A stretch of DNA of 64,000 nt from Gammaproteobacteria bacterium (GCA_021324305.1 JAJPJI010000037.1:124001-188000), one strand, 5' to 3'. Numbered from the stretch's first letter, positions 47,965-58,425 are shown. Notes: generated by a model not told the origin, from the letters alone. Made by a program: numbers and translations.

Positions 47965-49035
47965 ATGACAATCAAAAATAGAGGTGCATTAAGCAACCCG
48001 GAAGGTCGTTTCGAAAAACATGGATACGAAGCATATGACGATGGCTGGAACCTAGAAGAGGAAGCACTTCCAGCCCTGACTACCCTTCTTTTTCCTGAGA
48101 AAGCCAAATCAGTCATAACGCACAACGATTCACCAGATATTGGTTTTGAGCACTCCATCAATCCTTATCGTGGCTGTGAACATGGCTGTATCTACTGCTA
48201 CGCAAGACCCAGCCATGCTTACATGAACCTGTCACCCGGCCTGGATTTCGAGACGAAAATCTTTTACAAAGAAAATGCAGCGCAATTACTTGAAATGGAA
48301 CTGGCGAAACCCGGCTATGTCTGCAAACCTATCATGCTTGGCGCAAATACAGACCCTTATCAGCCAGCTGAAAACAGACTCCGCGTCACACGCAGCATAC
48401 TTGAGGTATTAAACCGCTGCCATCATCCCGTCGTCATTATTACAAAAAATTCCCTGATCGAACGTGATATTGATCTCATCGCTGAGATGGCAAAACGCAG
48501 ACTGGCGACCATCGCTGTCAGCATCACCACATTACGCACGGAGTTAAAACACATACTGGAACCTCGCACTTCAGCACCACAAGCAAGATTGCGCGTTATA
48601 CGGACTTTCAGTGAAATGAACATACCAGTCAGGGTCATGACTGCTCCGATGATACCCATGATCAATGATATGGAACTCGAACGAATTCTGGGATTGGCAT
48701 CAGGTGCTGGCGCTACCCATGCCAGTTTTACTCTGATTCGCCTGCCTCATGAAGTTAAAACACTCTTCAAGGAATGGCTGGCAACACACTTTCCGGAACG
48801 AGCCGAACATGTCATGAGCTTGATACGCCAAATGCGAGGTGGCAAGGAATATGACTCGACGTTTGGAAAACGCATGCGCGGCGAGGGAGAATTTGCCGCC
48901 CTGCTCGCACAACGCTTCAAGATTGCCTGCCGACGGTATCGTTTAAATACCACGCCATCCAGTCCGCTTGACACTGGAAGCTTCCTTCCGCCTGTCAGGA
49001 CAGCAGTATCGCCGCAGCTGGATTTATGGGGTTAG
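47965..49035 (+). CDS. PA0069-family radical SAM protein
   Basis: The 356-residue protein has the radical SAM cluster motif C-x3-C-x2-C (CEHGCIYCYA) preceded by SINPYRG, and resembles the spore-photoproduct-lyase-like/PA0069 (Rv2578c) group. The LGANTDPYQPAE and RVMTAPMIPMIND segments fit the TIM-barrel core. The substrate is unknown. It starts 3 nt after dnaX and interrupts the usual dnaX-ybaB-recR order. Confidence 0.85.
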   Translation: MTIKNRGALSNPEGRFEKHGYEAYDDGWNLEEEALPALTTLLFPEKAKSVITHNDSPDIGFEHSINPYRGCEHGCIYCYARPSHAYMNLSPGLDFETKIFYKENAAQLLEMELAKPGYVCKPIMLGANTDPYQPAENRLRVTRSILEVLNRCHHPVVIITKNSLIERDIDLIAEMAKRRLATIAVSITTLRTELKHILEPRTSAPQARLRVIRTFSEMNIPVRVMTAPMIPMINDMELERILGLASGAGATHASFTLIRLPHEVKTLFKEWLATHFPERAEHVMSLIRQMRGGKEYDSTFGKRMRGEGEFAALLAQRFKIACRRYRLNTTPSSPLDTGSFLPPVRTAVSPQLDLWG

Positions 49036-49131
49036 GTGTAATGGCGCAGCGAGAGCACGCATGACATCCTAGTACAAGCAGCCTATCTTTGATAAAATGC
49101 CCGAACCCTTAATATGGTTATGGAGTTTATA

Positions 49132-49473
49132 ATGAACAAGCCAACTAACGACAAGATCGGCCTGAATGAAATCATGAAACGGGCCCAGGAAATGCAAAAA
49201 AAACTTCAGGATATTCAAAAACAGGTCGCTGAAATGGAAGTCATTGGCCAATCTGGCGGCGGTGTTGTCAAAATTGTCATGACCGGCCAGCATTATGCGA
49301 AAAAAGTCACCCTCGATCCAAACCTGCTGAAAGAAGAAAAAGCCATTATCGAAGACTTGATTGCCGCGGCAATTAATGATGCGACTGATAAAATCGAACG
49401 AAACCTGCGCGACAAAATGGGCGGACTTGCCGGGATGAAGTTACCAGACGGATTAGGCGACTTACCAAAGTAA
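49132..49473 (+). CDS. YbaB/EbfC nucleoid-associated protein
   Basis: The 113-residue dimeric DNA-binding protein has the family pattern MKRAQEMQKKLQDIQ, then EVIGQSGGGVVKIVMTG and a helical C-terminus with GLAGMKLPDGLGDLPK-like Gly/Met/Leu ending. I start at ATG 49132 with GGAG 7 nt upstream rather than at 49114. The dnaX-ybaB-recR cluster is conserved. Confidence 0.95.
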   Translation: MNKPTNDKIGLNEIMKRAQEMQKKLQDIQKQVAEMEVIGQSGGGVVKIVMTGQHYAKKVTLDPNLLKEEKAIIEDLIAAAINDATDKIERNLRDKMGGLAGMKLPDGLGDLPK

Positions 49474-49589
49474 CCCTGATACATAACACTCGAGGCATTC
49501 CCGCACTCCCGTTAAAATAATTCGCGGGTGTGGGAGCCAGACTGACCAGGGCAATAAACTCCCAGATGTTAAAAGATGAATTTTGAAAC

Positions 49590-50186
49590 ATGCGCTTCAG
49601 TCCCCTGCTTGAACAATTGATCGAAACATTGCGCTGCCTGCCAGGTGTGGGCCCCAAAACAGCTCAACGCATGGCACTACAGCTGCTCACCCGCGGCCGT
49701 GACAATGGCAAACGTCTCGCAAAAAGCCTGATTGAAGCCATGGAAAATATTGGGCATTGCCAGCAATGCCGTATCTTTAGTGAAACCGATATCTGTGAAA
49801 TCTGCACCTCCAAACATCGCGATTCTGGATTATTGTGCATTGTGGAAAATCCCATCGATGTGAGCGTCATTGAACAGACCAGCAGCTTTAGAGGAAAATA
49901 TTTTGTCCTGCTCGGTCATTTATCACCCCTGGATGGCATCGGTCCGGAAGAAATTGGCATCGCACAACTGAAAAAACATTTTGAACGCGGCGACATTCAT
50001 GAAGTCATTCTTGCCACCAATCCAACCGTCGAAGGCGAAGCGACAGCGCATTATATTTCTGAAATGGCAAAACAACATTCCATCAAGGTAACCCGGATTG
50101 CACGCGGGGTTTCAATTGGCAGCGAACTGGAATACATTGATCCCAATACTCTTGCTCACGCATTTGCTGGCCGAGAGACTATCTGA
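49590..50186 (+). CDS. recR: Recombination mediator protein RecR
   Basis: The 198-residue protein has the N-terminal helix-hairpin-helix ([13 protein letters not shown]), a zinc finger with four cysteines ([16 protein letters not shown]) and the Toprim domain ([17 protein letters not shown]). It works with RecO/RecF to load RecA. The stop overlaps the next ATG by one base (TGATG). Confidence 0.97.
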   Translation: MRFSPLLEQLIETLRCLPGVGPKTAQRMALQLLTRGRDNGKRLAKSLIEAMENIGHCQQCRIFSETDICEICTSKHRDSGLLCIVENPIDVSVIEQTSSFRGKYFVLLGHLSPLDGIGPEEIGIAQLKKHFERGDIHEVILATNPTVEGEATAHYISEMAKQHSIKVTRIARGVSIGSELEYIDPNTLAHAFAGRETI

Positions 50187-51202
50187 TGCTGGCACGGTTT
50201 CTTTTGCTATTATTTGCATGCATAGTCATACCTGCGTGGGCCGATCAGTTAATTATTGAACCTGACATGGGCAGACAGCCAGTCATCAATGCTATCAATG
50301 AAGCGAATCATTCAATTAATCTGGTCATGTACGGGTTCACAGACGATCAACTTCTGAATGCCCTCATACGTCAAAAACTGAATGGAAAAACCATCAAAAT
50401 CATTCTGGAACGCAGTCCATACAAGGCTGAGGCGGAAAATAGCAAGACCATTGCTGCGCTGAATAAAAATGCCGTCATGTGGCAGGGCCAGATCCCACCA
50501 TACCGGCTCATTCACCAGAAAACCCTGATTGTAGATAACAGCAAGGCACTGGTGATGACGTTTAATTTCACCCATGCGTCATTCAAGAATGAAAGAAATT
50601 TCGCCCTATTGATTGATGATCCATCCAAGGTAAAAGAAATTGCGGCGGTTTTTTCTGCTGACTGGAACCATCTCAGCAGCATCAACCACAACCCAGACTT
50701 GCTGTTCAGCCCGGACGATAGCCGGAGCAAGCTGCTATCACTGATCGCGAACGCAAAAAATACCATACAGATTTACGCACAAAATCTGAATGATTACAAA
50801 GTCGTTGGAGCATTGGCGAAAGCGGCGAAGAAAGGCGTCAATATCCAGATTCTGACTTCTACAAAAATGCGTGAAAAACAAATTGCCTACCTGATGCGCG
50901 CAGGCGTCAATATTCATTACAGCAAGAATCTAATGATTCACGCCAAGATATTGCTTGTTGACCATGAAAAAGCCCTGGTCGGCTCGATCAATCTGACCCG
51001 CGCCTCACTGGACGACAACCGTGAGCTATCTGTGATCTCCCGGGATACGGAAGTGATCAGAGGGCTGGAAGACACGTTCCGCAAGGATTGGCAGAATGGC
51101 GGCACCGCCATGAATGACATGCTGAAAAAGCTCATGCCAGACAAGCGCGAGATAAATAAGGCCTTGCACTTTCTGCAAAAATACGTAAAAGAAAATTTGT
51201 GA
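50186..51202 (+). CDS. Secreted phospholipase D-like protein with two HKD motifs
   Basis: The 338-residue protein has a signal peptide cleaved near residue 19 (PAWA-DQ). Two HxKxxxxD motifs are intact: His110/Lys112/Asp117 (HQKTLIVD) and a second near 252 (HAKILLVD), each followed by the typical GS/TFN-like segment. Members cleave phosphodiesters of lipids or nucleic acids (PLD/Nuc families). It is translationally coupled to recR (TGATG), though no functional tie is known. It is expected in the periplasm or outside. Confidence 0.85.
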   Translation: MLARFLLLLFACIVIPAWADQLIIEPDMGRQPVINAINEANHSINLVMYGFTDDQLLNALIRQKLNGKTIKIILERSPYKAEAENSKTIAALNKNAVMWQGQIPPYRLIHQKTLIVDNSKALVMTFNFTHASFKNERNFALLIDDPSKVKEIAAVFSADWNHLSSINHNPDLLFSPDDSRSKLLSLIANAKNTIQIYAQNLNDYKVVGALAKAAKKGVNIQILTSTKMREKQIAYLMRAGVNIHYSKNLMIHAKILLVDHEKALVGSINLTRASLDDNRELSVISRDTEVIRGLEDTFRKDWQNGGTAMNDMLKKLMPDKREINKALHFLQKYVKENL

Positions 51203-51261
51203 GATGCTCGTCAATTGCCGCAAGTATGTTAGCCCTGGACAAGAGACCGTCATCAAAAAGA

Positions 51262-52170
51262 TTATAAAGATTTTTTCCTTGCCGCCTGATGCAGCAAGTC
51301 GCGCACGAATTTTATCCGCGGATTGCGCAACATTCCGTCTTTCCAGCCTAGATAAAAATAATGGCTAAGTTTTTTAGCTGGTTTATATAAAACAACCAAT
51401 TCTCCATTATCCAGTGCTTCCCGGCAGAAATATGAAGGTAATACGGTTACACCCAATCCTCCCACCGCTGCACGCTGGATTGACCATAAGTCTTTGATCA
51501 TGAGTGCTATATGCGCGGTAAAGCTTTTATTAAAAGCTGACTGATAATATTCCTTTATAAACAGCAAGCTCTCGTCATATGCAATCCAGGGCATCTGATC
51601 CAATGAAGCAGTATCATTTACAGCCAATGATTTGGATGCAATTTTCCTTTTCCATTGCGGCGCTCCGACCAGAAGATATTCCTGGTGAAACAGCTTTTCA
51701 ACTGTGATTCCTGCATGTACAACATGCGTACAAAATTGCGCAAGGTCAAGCTCACCCAACAATAATTTTTCAAGAAGAACATCATGGCCGATTTCAAAAC
51801 GCAGTTGTATGCCATGCTCGTTCAGTAACGCCAGATCAGGCGAGATGACCGATGAAAAAAATTCCGCAATCCCCCCCAAGTAAACTGGGCCCGCAAGCGT
51901 GCCGGACTTCGCCCCAGGCCTGAAATTTTTCCACACCCCGTCGAGCGCATCAACGTGCGTGCCGATAGCAAATGCCAATTGATGCGCAACCGATGTTGGT
52001 ACCAGTCTCTTGCCGGCACGCCTGAACAAGGGACGCTGGAGATAATGTTCCAGATATTTGATGTGCTGGGAAACAGCAGGCTGTGTAAGGAATAACTCCC
52101 TGGCAGCCTGGGTCTGGGAGCCGGAACGATAGACAGCAAGAAATGAGTGAAACGCCAATCGGTTTGCCAT
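51262..52170 (-). CDS. LysR-family transcriptional regulator
   Basis: The 302-residue regulator has an N-terminal winged helix (FLAVYRSGSQTQAARELFLTQPAVSQHIKYLE) and a LysR substrate-binding domain. No cue for the ligand is visible. It is divergent from the hemerythrin-like gene across about 108 bp of AT-rich sequence, so that gene and the YyaL-like gene are candidates for control. Confidence 0.85.
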   Translation of the reverse strand: MANRLAFHSFLAVYRSGSQTQAARELFLTQPAVSQHIKYLEHYLQRPLFRRAGKRLVPTSVAHQLAFAIGTHVDALDGVWKNFRPGAKSGTLAGPVYLGGIAEFFSSVISPDLALLNEHGIQLRFEIGHDVLLEKLLLGELDLAQFCTHVVHAGITVEKLFHQEYLLVGAPQWKRKIASKSLAVNDTASLDQMPWIAYDESLLFIKEYYQSAFNKSFTAHIALMIKDLWSIQRAAVGGLGVTVLPSYFCREALDNGELVVLYKPAKKLSHYFYLGWKDGMLRNPRIKFVRDLLHQAARKKSL

Positions 52171-52278
52171 GCCATTACCTATAAATTTATTTATATATAT
52201 TATAAAAATTTATAATTTGTCAAATAAATGACCCCAGCTTACAGTACCCGGCAATCCATCATTATTCGGAGAAACAAC

Positions 52279-52956
52279 ATGAGCATTGATTTTTACAGTC
52301 AAATCCACAAGGCGCTGAGACGATGCCTGTATCTGCTCGCCACAGAAACGGCTGCGACCGATTTTACTGCGATGCATGCATGCCATGACATATGCGAACG
52401 GATATCCCGACTCGGGGATCTTCTCCGTTCTCATGCGCAGCATGAAGAAGCGTATATTCATCCTCTTGTCAGCAAAAAATTCCCGGAGGCAGCGCAAAAA
52501 ATGGATCAAGCGCATATCACACTCGAATGTGAATTCAGCGGCATCATCAAGCACAGTAAGGATTTACTCATCACTGATCAGGCAGAAACCCGAAACAGTA
52601 TTGGACTGACGCTGTATAAAGAAATGAATTGCTTTATCGCCAGGTATATTCTTCATCTCGAGGAAGAGGAATCACTCATGCCAGCGCTGCAGAACAATTT
52701 CACTGAGGATGAATTATCAGAAGTGCTGAATTCTCTGATCAAGAGCATCAGCATGCAGGAATTGATAAACAGCCTGGAATACATATTGCCAGCAATCAAT
52801 CCCGAAGAAAGACTCATCATGATTAGCAATATTCTGAAAGGCGCATCCAGTGAATCTGCGCACGAAATTCTCGACAAGGCACAACAGTCACTTGTAACAA
52901 AAGACTGGATTCCCCTGAAGAATGCGTTAACGGCCCCAACCGGTCAGCGCTCATAG
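52279..52956 (+). CDS. Hemerythrin-like (HHE domain) protein
   Basis: The 225-residue cytosolic protein has spaced His/Glu ligands in an alpha-helical N-terminal half: MHACHDICERI, HAQHEEAYIHPLV, QAHITLECEF and HLEEEESLMPAL, as in di-iron HHE proteins that handle O2, NO or iron. The start at 52279 has GGAG 8 nt upstream. The last 80 residues are extra helices of unknown role. It is divergent from a LysR gene. Confidence 0.75.
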   Translation: MSIDFYSQIHKALRRCLYLLATETAATDFTAMHACHDICERISRLGDLLRSHAQHEEAYIHPLVSKKFPEAAQKMDQAHITLECEFSGIIKHSKDLLITDQAETRNSIGLTLYKEMNCFIARYILHLEEEESLMPALQNNFTEDELSEVLNSLIKSISMQELINSLEYILPAINPEERLIMISNILKGASSESAHEILDKAQQSLVTKDWIPLKNALTAPTGQRS

Positions 52957-53043
52957 TTTGCAACTGCATCAGCCTGTGATTTGGCATGTCATTTCCAGCA
53001 TGATGATTTATACTGGATTAAAAACAAGAGGGATCATTTTGAC

Positions 53044-55056
53044 ATGCCACACTCACACAAACCCAATCGTCTCATCAACGAATCCAGCCCCTATCTCTTG
53101 CAGCATGCCTACAATCCGGTTGACTGGTATCCATGGGGAGATGAGGCGCTTGAGAAAGCGAAGCACGAAAACAAGCCTGTTTTACTTTCCATCGGCTATG
53201 CGGCTTGCCATTGGTGTCACGTGATGGCGCATGAGTCATTCGAAGATATTGAAACAGCGGAATTAATGAATCGCTTATTTGTCAACATCAAGGTTGACAG
53301 GGAAGAACGCCCCGATCTCGACAAGATCTACCAATCCGCCCATTATCTGTTAACACAACAGAGCGGCGGATGGCCGCTCACCATTTTTCTGTCAGCCGAT
53401 GACCAGGCGCCTTTTTTTAGCGGGACCTATTTTCCACCTCAGGCGAAATATCAATTACCGGCATTCAAGGATGTGCTGCTTGGCATTTCCGACCTGTATC
53501 ACAAGCGCCGTGAGGATATCAAACAGCAGAATGAAGAACTCATCAGAATACTCCATCCTCTCCACCCCCACATTTCCGACGTGCACCTGAATGAACAGCC
53601 GATACAACACGCACTGCAATCACTGCAGAGAAGTTATGACCATATGCATGGCGGTTTTGGAAGTGCACCAAAATTTCCACAAGCTTCGCGTCTGGATTTT
53701 CTGCTCCGCGTTAATTCACCTATCACGCCAGCCACCCTGACACAGATGGCTGAGGGAGGAATTTATGACCAGCTGGATGGCGGTTTTTACCGGTATTCCG
53801 TGGATGCCCAATGGGAAATTCCTCATTTTGAAAAAATGCTGTATGACAATGGTCAATTGTTATTTTTATATGCCCAGGCTTACAGTCAATATCACGATCC
53901 TCTCTTTGCGCGTATCACTCATGAAACAGCAGACTGGGTCATGCGAAGAATGCAATCAACGGAAGGAGCCTACTATTCCAGCATTGATGCTGACTCCGAA
54001 GGCCATGAAGGCAAATACTATATCTGGAGCACATCCGAACTCGAAAAATTACTGAATAAAAATGAACTCGCATTTGCCAAAAAATATTTCGGAATGAACC
54101 AGCCGCCAAACTTTGAGAATCATTGGCATTTCAGGATAGCCCAGCCACTGGAATCGACCGCCCATGAATTGAATATAAGCCTAAGTGCGGCAGAAAGTTT
54201 ACTGCAATCCGTAAAACAGCGTTTGTTGTCTGCACGTGAACAGCGTATCCCGCCTGCCAAAGATACAAAAATACTGACCGCCTGGAATGCATTGATGATT
54301 AAAGGCATGCTGACCGCAGGCCTGGCACTTGGCGAACAAAAATATACAGACTCAGCATTAAAGGCATTATCCTGGATTCATCACAACTTGTGGATTGACA
54401 CCAGACTGCTTGCGGTCAATCAATCCGGCGCAAGACAATTGTCCGGCTATCTTGATGATTATGCTTTCCTGATGGATGCCCTGGTCACATCCTTACAGGT
54501 ATCCTGGGACTCGCAGCGCTTATCATTTGCGATCAATCTTGCCGATGCGCTGCTGAACCATTTTTCAGATCACACTGCCGGAGGATTTTATTTCACGCCT
54601 TACGATCACGAAAAATTATTATATCGTCCCAAGAGCATGATGGATGAAGCAATACCTTCCGGCAATGGCATTGCTGCAAGCACACTTCTTGTCCTGGGGC
54701 ATCTTCTCGGTGAAACCCGTTATCTCGATGCAGCAGAAAAAACATTACATGCCGGTTGGCCACTGATGACGCAATATCCCTACGAGCACGGTTCACTCCT
54801 GCAAGCACTACAGCACTTTCTCCGTCCGCCGCAACTTGTTATATTGCGCGGCCCGCTGGATGAAATGGCTATCTGGAAAAAAGCATGCAGCAACATACAT
54901 AATCATGTTTTTGCCATACCTGATGATCTAACTGGATTACCCGGACTGTTAGCGGAAAAAGCCCCGCACGAAAAAACGTGTGCCTATGTTTGCCAGGGAA
55001 CACAGTGTCTCGACGTTATTAAAGATATCAATAAGCTGATGCACACATGCCAATGA
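53044..55056 (+). CDS. YyaL/spermatogenesis-associated-protein-20-like thioredoxin-domain protein
   Basis: The 670-residue protein has an N-terminal thioredoxin-like (DUF255) domain with C-x-x-C in [16 protein letters not shown] and the opening [19 protein letters not shown], then an (alpha/alpha) barrel like glycosidases or epimerases ([32 protein letters not shown]). The biochemical role of this widely spread family is not known. I start at the ATG at 53044; an upstream ATG at 52981 adds 21 unmatched residues. Confidence 0.88.
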   Translation: MPHSHKPNRLINESSPYLLQHAYNPVDWYPWGDEALEKAKHENKPVLLSIGYAACHWCHVMAHESFEDIETAELMNRLFVNIKVDREERPDLDKIYQSAHYLLTQQSGGWPLTIFLSADDQAPFFSGTYFPPQAKYQLPAFKDVLLGISDLYHKRREDIKQQNEELIRILHPLHPHISDVHLNEQPIQHALQSLQRSYDHMHGGFGSAPKFPQASRLDFLLRVNSPITPATLTQMAEGGIYDQLDGGFYRYSVDAQWEIPHFEKMLYDNGQLLFLYAQAYSQYHDPLFARITHETADWVMRRMQSTEGAYYSSIDADSEGHEGKYYIWSTSELEKLLNKNELAFAKKYFGMNQPPNFENHWHFRIAQPLESTAHELNISLSAAESLLQSVKQRLLSAREQRIPPAKDTKILTAWNALMIKGMLTAGLALGEQKYTDSALKALSWIHHNLWIDTRLLAVNQSGARQLSGYLDDYAFLMDALVTSLQVSWDSQRLSFAINLADALLNHFSDHTAGGFYFTPYDHEKLLYRPKSMMDEAIPSGNGIAASTLLVLGHLLGETRYLDAAEKTLHAGWPLMTQYPYEHGSLLQALQHFLRPPQLVILRGPLDEMAIWKKACSNIHNHVFAIPDDLTGLPGLLAEKAPHEKTCAYVCQGTQCLDVIKDINKLMHTCQ

Positions 55057-55087
55057 GCAGAGCTTGCCGGATTGATAATAAATAAAG

Positions 55088-55114
55088 TGAGGAGGACATA
55101 TCATAGCCTCCTCA
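55088..55114 (-). terminator. Convergent terminator hairpin
   Basis: TGAGGAGG (55088-55095) and CCTCCTCA (55107-55114) form an 8-bp stem between two convergent genes. On the minus strand a T-rich CTTTATTTATT follows, so it likely ends the small secreted-peptide transcript. On the plus strand T's are sparse. Confidence 0.6.
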
Positions 55115-55159
55115 AGTCAATCATTTTGAATAGTTACACACCAGAGACAATTACCAGCA

Positions 55160-55387
55160 TCATCGGTTCCAATAGCCATAAGCATCTACCCAGGTACGGC
55201 AGCGAGGACCATAGTAATAATGATAATAATGAGGCCCGTAATAATAATAGTAGCGGGGTCCCCATCCATTACAATGAATATATCCATGATAACCACGCCA
55301 ACAATATGCATTAGCTGTATTGATCGAACCTGCTATCACGAAGATAACACTAAACGCCAATAAGAATGCAACAAGTTTGTTTTTCAT
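55160..55387 (-). CDS. Small secreted Tyr/His/Gly-rich peptide
   Basis: The 75-residue protein has a signal peptide of about 27 residues (ending ANTANA-like, INTANA-YC) and a short mature peptide dominated by Tyr, His, Gly and Pro (GPRYYYYYGPHYYHYYYGP) with three cysteines. GGAG precedes the ATG. Such peptides may bind metals or coat the surface; the function is unknown. It stands between the YyaL-like gene and oxyR. Confidence 0.75.
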   Translation of the reverse strand: MKNKLVAFLLAFSVIFVIAGSINTANAYCWRGYHGYIHCNGWGPRYYYYYGPHYYHYYYGPRCRTWVDAYGYWNR

Positions 55388-55619
55388 GGCTGTCTCCTTC
55401 TGCGGTTGGTATTTTTAATATCTTCATCACTCCCATGATTATCATTATACACCAGTGAGTCATGCAGTTTTGAGACATCCTATTCACACAAGTTCAGGAA
55501 TAATATGAATTAACATCCAGCAGAAAAAAAATCACATGCATACAAATAGTTAATCGACTCTTCCGAAGCACAGATTATTTGAATACAACCAATGACCTGC
55601 GGAGAATCTGGAAGATGTT

Positions 55620-56534
55620 TCATTCCGGCAGCAGGCAAATATCATGCATGGAGCTGGCATGCAATGCACGAATCAATGCTCCAATAGCCTTGGGTCTGGT
55701 AAAACTGACGCGCCAGGCAAGCGCAATACGGCGCTGCGGAACTTTTCCGGCAAACGGTCTGGTGCACAAAATGGATTTGTAATATTGAATCTGGGTCGCT
55801 GTACTCGGCAAGACAGATATCCCGTTTCCGGAGGCGACCATATGACGTAATGTTTCGAGTGAAGTGCCTTCCACCGTATGGCTGGCGGATTCATCGGGGT
55901 AACAATTAGGACATACTTCAATGACCTGATTTCTGAAGCAATGGCCTTCCCCAAGCAGCAGCATTTCATCTGCTCTCAATTCGCTGGGTTTGATACTTTC
56001 CTTTTTTGATAAAGGATGGTCTTTGCGCATCAGAACAACAAAAGGTTCATCGTACAGTGCCTGCGTTACCACTCCCGTGTCTGTGAATGGCAAAGAAATA
56101 AAGATGGCATCCAGCTCGCCGCGCAATAATTTTGCCCGCAGGTTTGCCGTGTAGTCTTCCTGGATGACTAATGGCATGTCAGGCGAAACTTTCTTCAGCT
56201 TGGGAATGATATTGGGAAACAGATAAGGCCCAATGGTATATATGGCTCCGACCTTTAATGGCGAATCCAGCTGCGATTTCCCGCCCTGAGCAATATCCTG
56301 AATCTGATTCACCTCATCGAGCACACGCTGGGCCTGGGCTACAATCTGTTTTCCGATTTCCGTGATCCGGACATTATTTCGGTCCCGCTCAAAAATGGAT
56401 ACACCCAGCTCGGATTCCAGTTTATTGATAGCGACACTAAGCGTAGGCTGGCTGACATGGGCAACCTTAGCCGCACGCCCAAAATGCTTTTCCTGAGCAA
56501 GTGTCAATACATAGCGTAATTCAGTCAGAGTCAT
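55620..56534 (-). CDS. oxyR: Hydrogen peroxide-responsive regulator OxyR
   Basis: The 304-residue LysR-family regulator has an N-terminal helix-turn-helix (FGRAAKVAHVSQPTLSVAINKLE) and the two redox cysteines in LLLGEGHCFRNQVIEVC, equivalent to E. coli Cys199 and Cys208. It would activate peroxide-defence genes on disulfide formation. Its ATG coincides with the end of apaG (1-bp overlap), so it is probably expressed from the mpl-apaG operon too. Confidence 0.94.
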   Translation of the reverse strand: MTLTELRYVLTLAQEKHFGRAAKVAHVSQPTLSVAINKLESELGVSIFERDRNNVRITEIGKQIVAQAQRVLDEVNQIQDIAQGGKSQLDSPLKVGAIYTIGPYLFPNIIPKLKKVSPDMPLVIQEDYTANLRAKLLRGELDAIFISLPFTDTGVVTQALYDEPFVVLMRKDHPLSKKESIKPSELRADEMLLLGEGHCFRNQVIEVCPNCYPDESASHTVEGTSLETLRHMVASGNGISVLPSTATQIQYYKSILCTRPFAGKVPQRRIALAWRVSFTRPKAIGALIRALHASSMHDICLLPE

Positions 56535-56938
56535 TAATGCAGCCTGGATCGATAAGCCTGGGTGATGGAAGAAGGAGCGCTAAGAATAAATTTGGGTATT
56601 TCGATATTGAAATGCATTTCATCCAGATTTTGCATTTCATAGTAACCTTCCATCGTGCCTTGCGGTGTGACCAGTTGGCAGTAACTGGTATAGACAAACT
56701 GTTTACCGGGCTTGATAAGAGGCTGCAGACCAACGACACCCGCACCGTGGATATCCTCAATTTTGCCTGTCATGTCGGTAATCCGCCAGAAACGATTGAG
56801 CAATTGAACGATATCCTCGCTTTCATTGATAATTGTAATTTCATATGACCAGACGAATTTTTCATTCGCCGGATTGGACTGCTCAGGCACGTAGCTCGGT
56901 TGCGCGCTTACCACTATGGAATGAGATTTGTTTTTCAT
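56534..56938 (-). CDS. apaG: ApaG (Co2+/Mg2+ efflux-associated) protein
   Basis: The 134-residue single fibronectin-like domain protein matches ApaG: RFWRITD, GAGVVGLQPLIKPGKQFVYTS, and GTMEGYYEM. Role is not settled. I start at ATG 56938; the frame opens at TTG 56953. The start follows the stop of a short membrane-protein gene by 4 nt. In E. coli apaG is near apaH/ksgA; here it lies between mpl and oxyR. Confidence 0.94.
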   Translation of the reverse strand: MKNKSHSIVVSAQPSYVPEQSNPANEKFVWSYEITIINESEDIVQLLNRFWRITDMTGKIEDIHGAGVVGLQPLIKPGKQFVYTSYCQLVTPQGTMEGYYEMQNLDEMHFNIEIPKFILSAPSSITQAYRSRLH

Positions 56939-56942
56939 ATTT

Positions 56943-57059
56943 CTATCCGACAATAAATATTGTTACCAGCAAAAGAACGACAACGATATAGGCAGCCAGG
57001 CCCAGCCATGCGCCTTTGGTTGTGAATGTTAATTTATCTTTCTGGTCATCATGTTCCAT
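56943..57059 (-). CDS. 38-aa single-span membrane protein between mpl and apaG
   Basis: The frame encodes a charged N-terminus (MEHDDQKDKL), about 8 further polar residues, and a hydrophobic helix (LGLAAYIVVVLLLVTIFIVG). It starts 11 bp inside the end of mpl and stops 4 nt before apaG, so it fits into the operon with overlapping or tight junctions on both sides. Protein-like composition and context support it. Function unknown. Confidence 0.6.
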   Translation of the reverse strand: MEHDDQKDKLTFTTKGAWLGLAAYIVVVLLLVTIFIVG

Positions 57060-58425
57060 GCAGGATCCCACCCTTTTCTATTGCATCCAGCAGTTTCTTA
57101 TGGACGCCGCCAAACCCTGAATTGCTCATGATAACAATATGATCGCCAGCGTGCAGCTTGGGAACAAGACTGGTAACCAGTGTATCAACATTATCAAAGA
57201 GAGCAGTCGGCTGTTTAAATTCAGCGAGAATGGATTTCAATCCCCAATCAGCTTCTGTGCTTTTACAGACAACCATATCCGCAAGGCTGAGCGAATCCTG
57301 GATCCGCTCCTTGTGCACACCCGAACGCATGGTATAGGATCCAAATTCCACAACCGCAATCATTCGCGCCTGATCACCGATTTTTGCCCGCAATCCAGCT
57401 AGCGTTGTTGCGATTGCTGTTGGATGGTGCGCGAAATCATCATAGACAATGATATTATTCACCTTGCCCTTGATTTCCAGACGCCGTTTCACATTTTTAA
57501 AAGATGACAAGGCAGAAATCGCGGCTTCAACCGGTATATTCACATGGTGCGCGGCCGCGAGAGCTGCAAGCGCATTATCTACATTGTGATTGCCCAGCAA
57601 GTCCCAATGCACATCGCCTAACGGCTTACCATTCAGCAAGACCCGGAAAGCACTGCCATCTTTTTCCAGCAGTGAAGCCTGCCATTCACCCTGCGAACCA
57701 CCGAATGTCGATACAGGGGTCCAGCAGCCCATGTTGAGTACATCCGTGAGATTGCTATCGTCAGCATGGCGGATAATCAGGCCATTTCCCGGGATCGTTC
57801 TCACCAGATATTGAAATTGCTGTTTGATAGCTGCCAGGTCAGGGAAAATATCTGCATGATCATATTCGAGGTTATTTAATATCATTGTCCTGGGACGATA
57901 ATGAACAAATTTCGAACGCTTATCAAAGAATGCACTATCATACTCATCTGCTTCAATTACAAAGTAGGGATCCTTCCCCAGACGGGCGGAAACACCAAAA
58001 TTCTGCGGCACACCCCCAATTAAAAATCCTGGCTGGGTACCGGCTTGTTCCAGAATCCAGGTCAGCAAACTGGTGGTCGTGGTTTTTCCATGCGTGCCGG
58101 CAACGCCCAGCACCCAGCGTTTGTTGATTACATTTTCAGCCAGCCATTGCGGGCCTGAGATATAGGGGATGCGGTTCGCCAGTACATACTCCATGGCAGG
58201 ATTTCCGCGCTTGATCACATTGCCGACGATGACACAATCGACCTCGGGATCAATATGGGAAGGATCATATCCTTCCATTAACTGTATACCCTGCTCCATC
58301 AGCTGTGTACTCATAGGGGGATATACATTCATGTCTGAGCCCGTAACATCATGACCGCTTTGCTTGGCCAGGATTGCAATGCCGCTCATGAAAGTACCGC
58401 AAATACCTAATATATGTAACCGCAT
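57049..58425 (-). CDS. mpl: UDP-N-acetylmuramate:L-Ala-gamma-D-Glu-meso-DAP ligase
   Basis: The 458-residue Mur-ligase-family enzyme recycles murein tripeptide onto UDP-MurNAc. The N-terminal LHILGICGTFMSGIAILAKQ, the P-loop GVAGTHGKTTTTSLL and the EADEYDSAFFDKRSKF motif are typical of Mpl. Length is normal (E. coli 457). The end overlaps the small membrane-protein gene, and apaG and oxyR follow. Confidence 0.95.
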   Translation of the reverse strand: MRLHILGICGTFMSGIAILAKQSGHDVTGSDMNVYPPMSTQLMEQGIQLMEGYDPSHIDPEVDCVIVGNVIKRGNPAMEYVLANRIPYISGPQWLAENVINKRWVLGVAGTHGKTTTTSLLTWILEQAGTQPGFLIGGVPQNFGVSARLGKDPYFVIEADEYDSAFFDKRSKFVHYRPRTMILNNLEYDHADIFPDLAAIKQQFQYLVRTIPGNGLIIRHADDSNLTDVLNMGCWTPVSTFGGSQGEWQASLLEKDGSAFRVLLNGKPLGDVHWDLLGNHNVDNALAALAAAHHVNIPVEAAISALSSFKNVKRRLEIKGKVNNIIVYDDFAHHPTAIATTLAGLRAKIGDQARMIAVVEFGSYTMRSGVHKERIQDSLSLADMVVCKSTEADWGLKSILAEFKQPTALFDNVDTLVTSLVPKLHAGDHIVIMSNSGFGGVHKKLLDAIEKGGILHGT

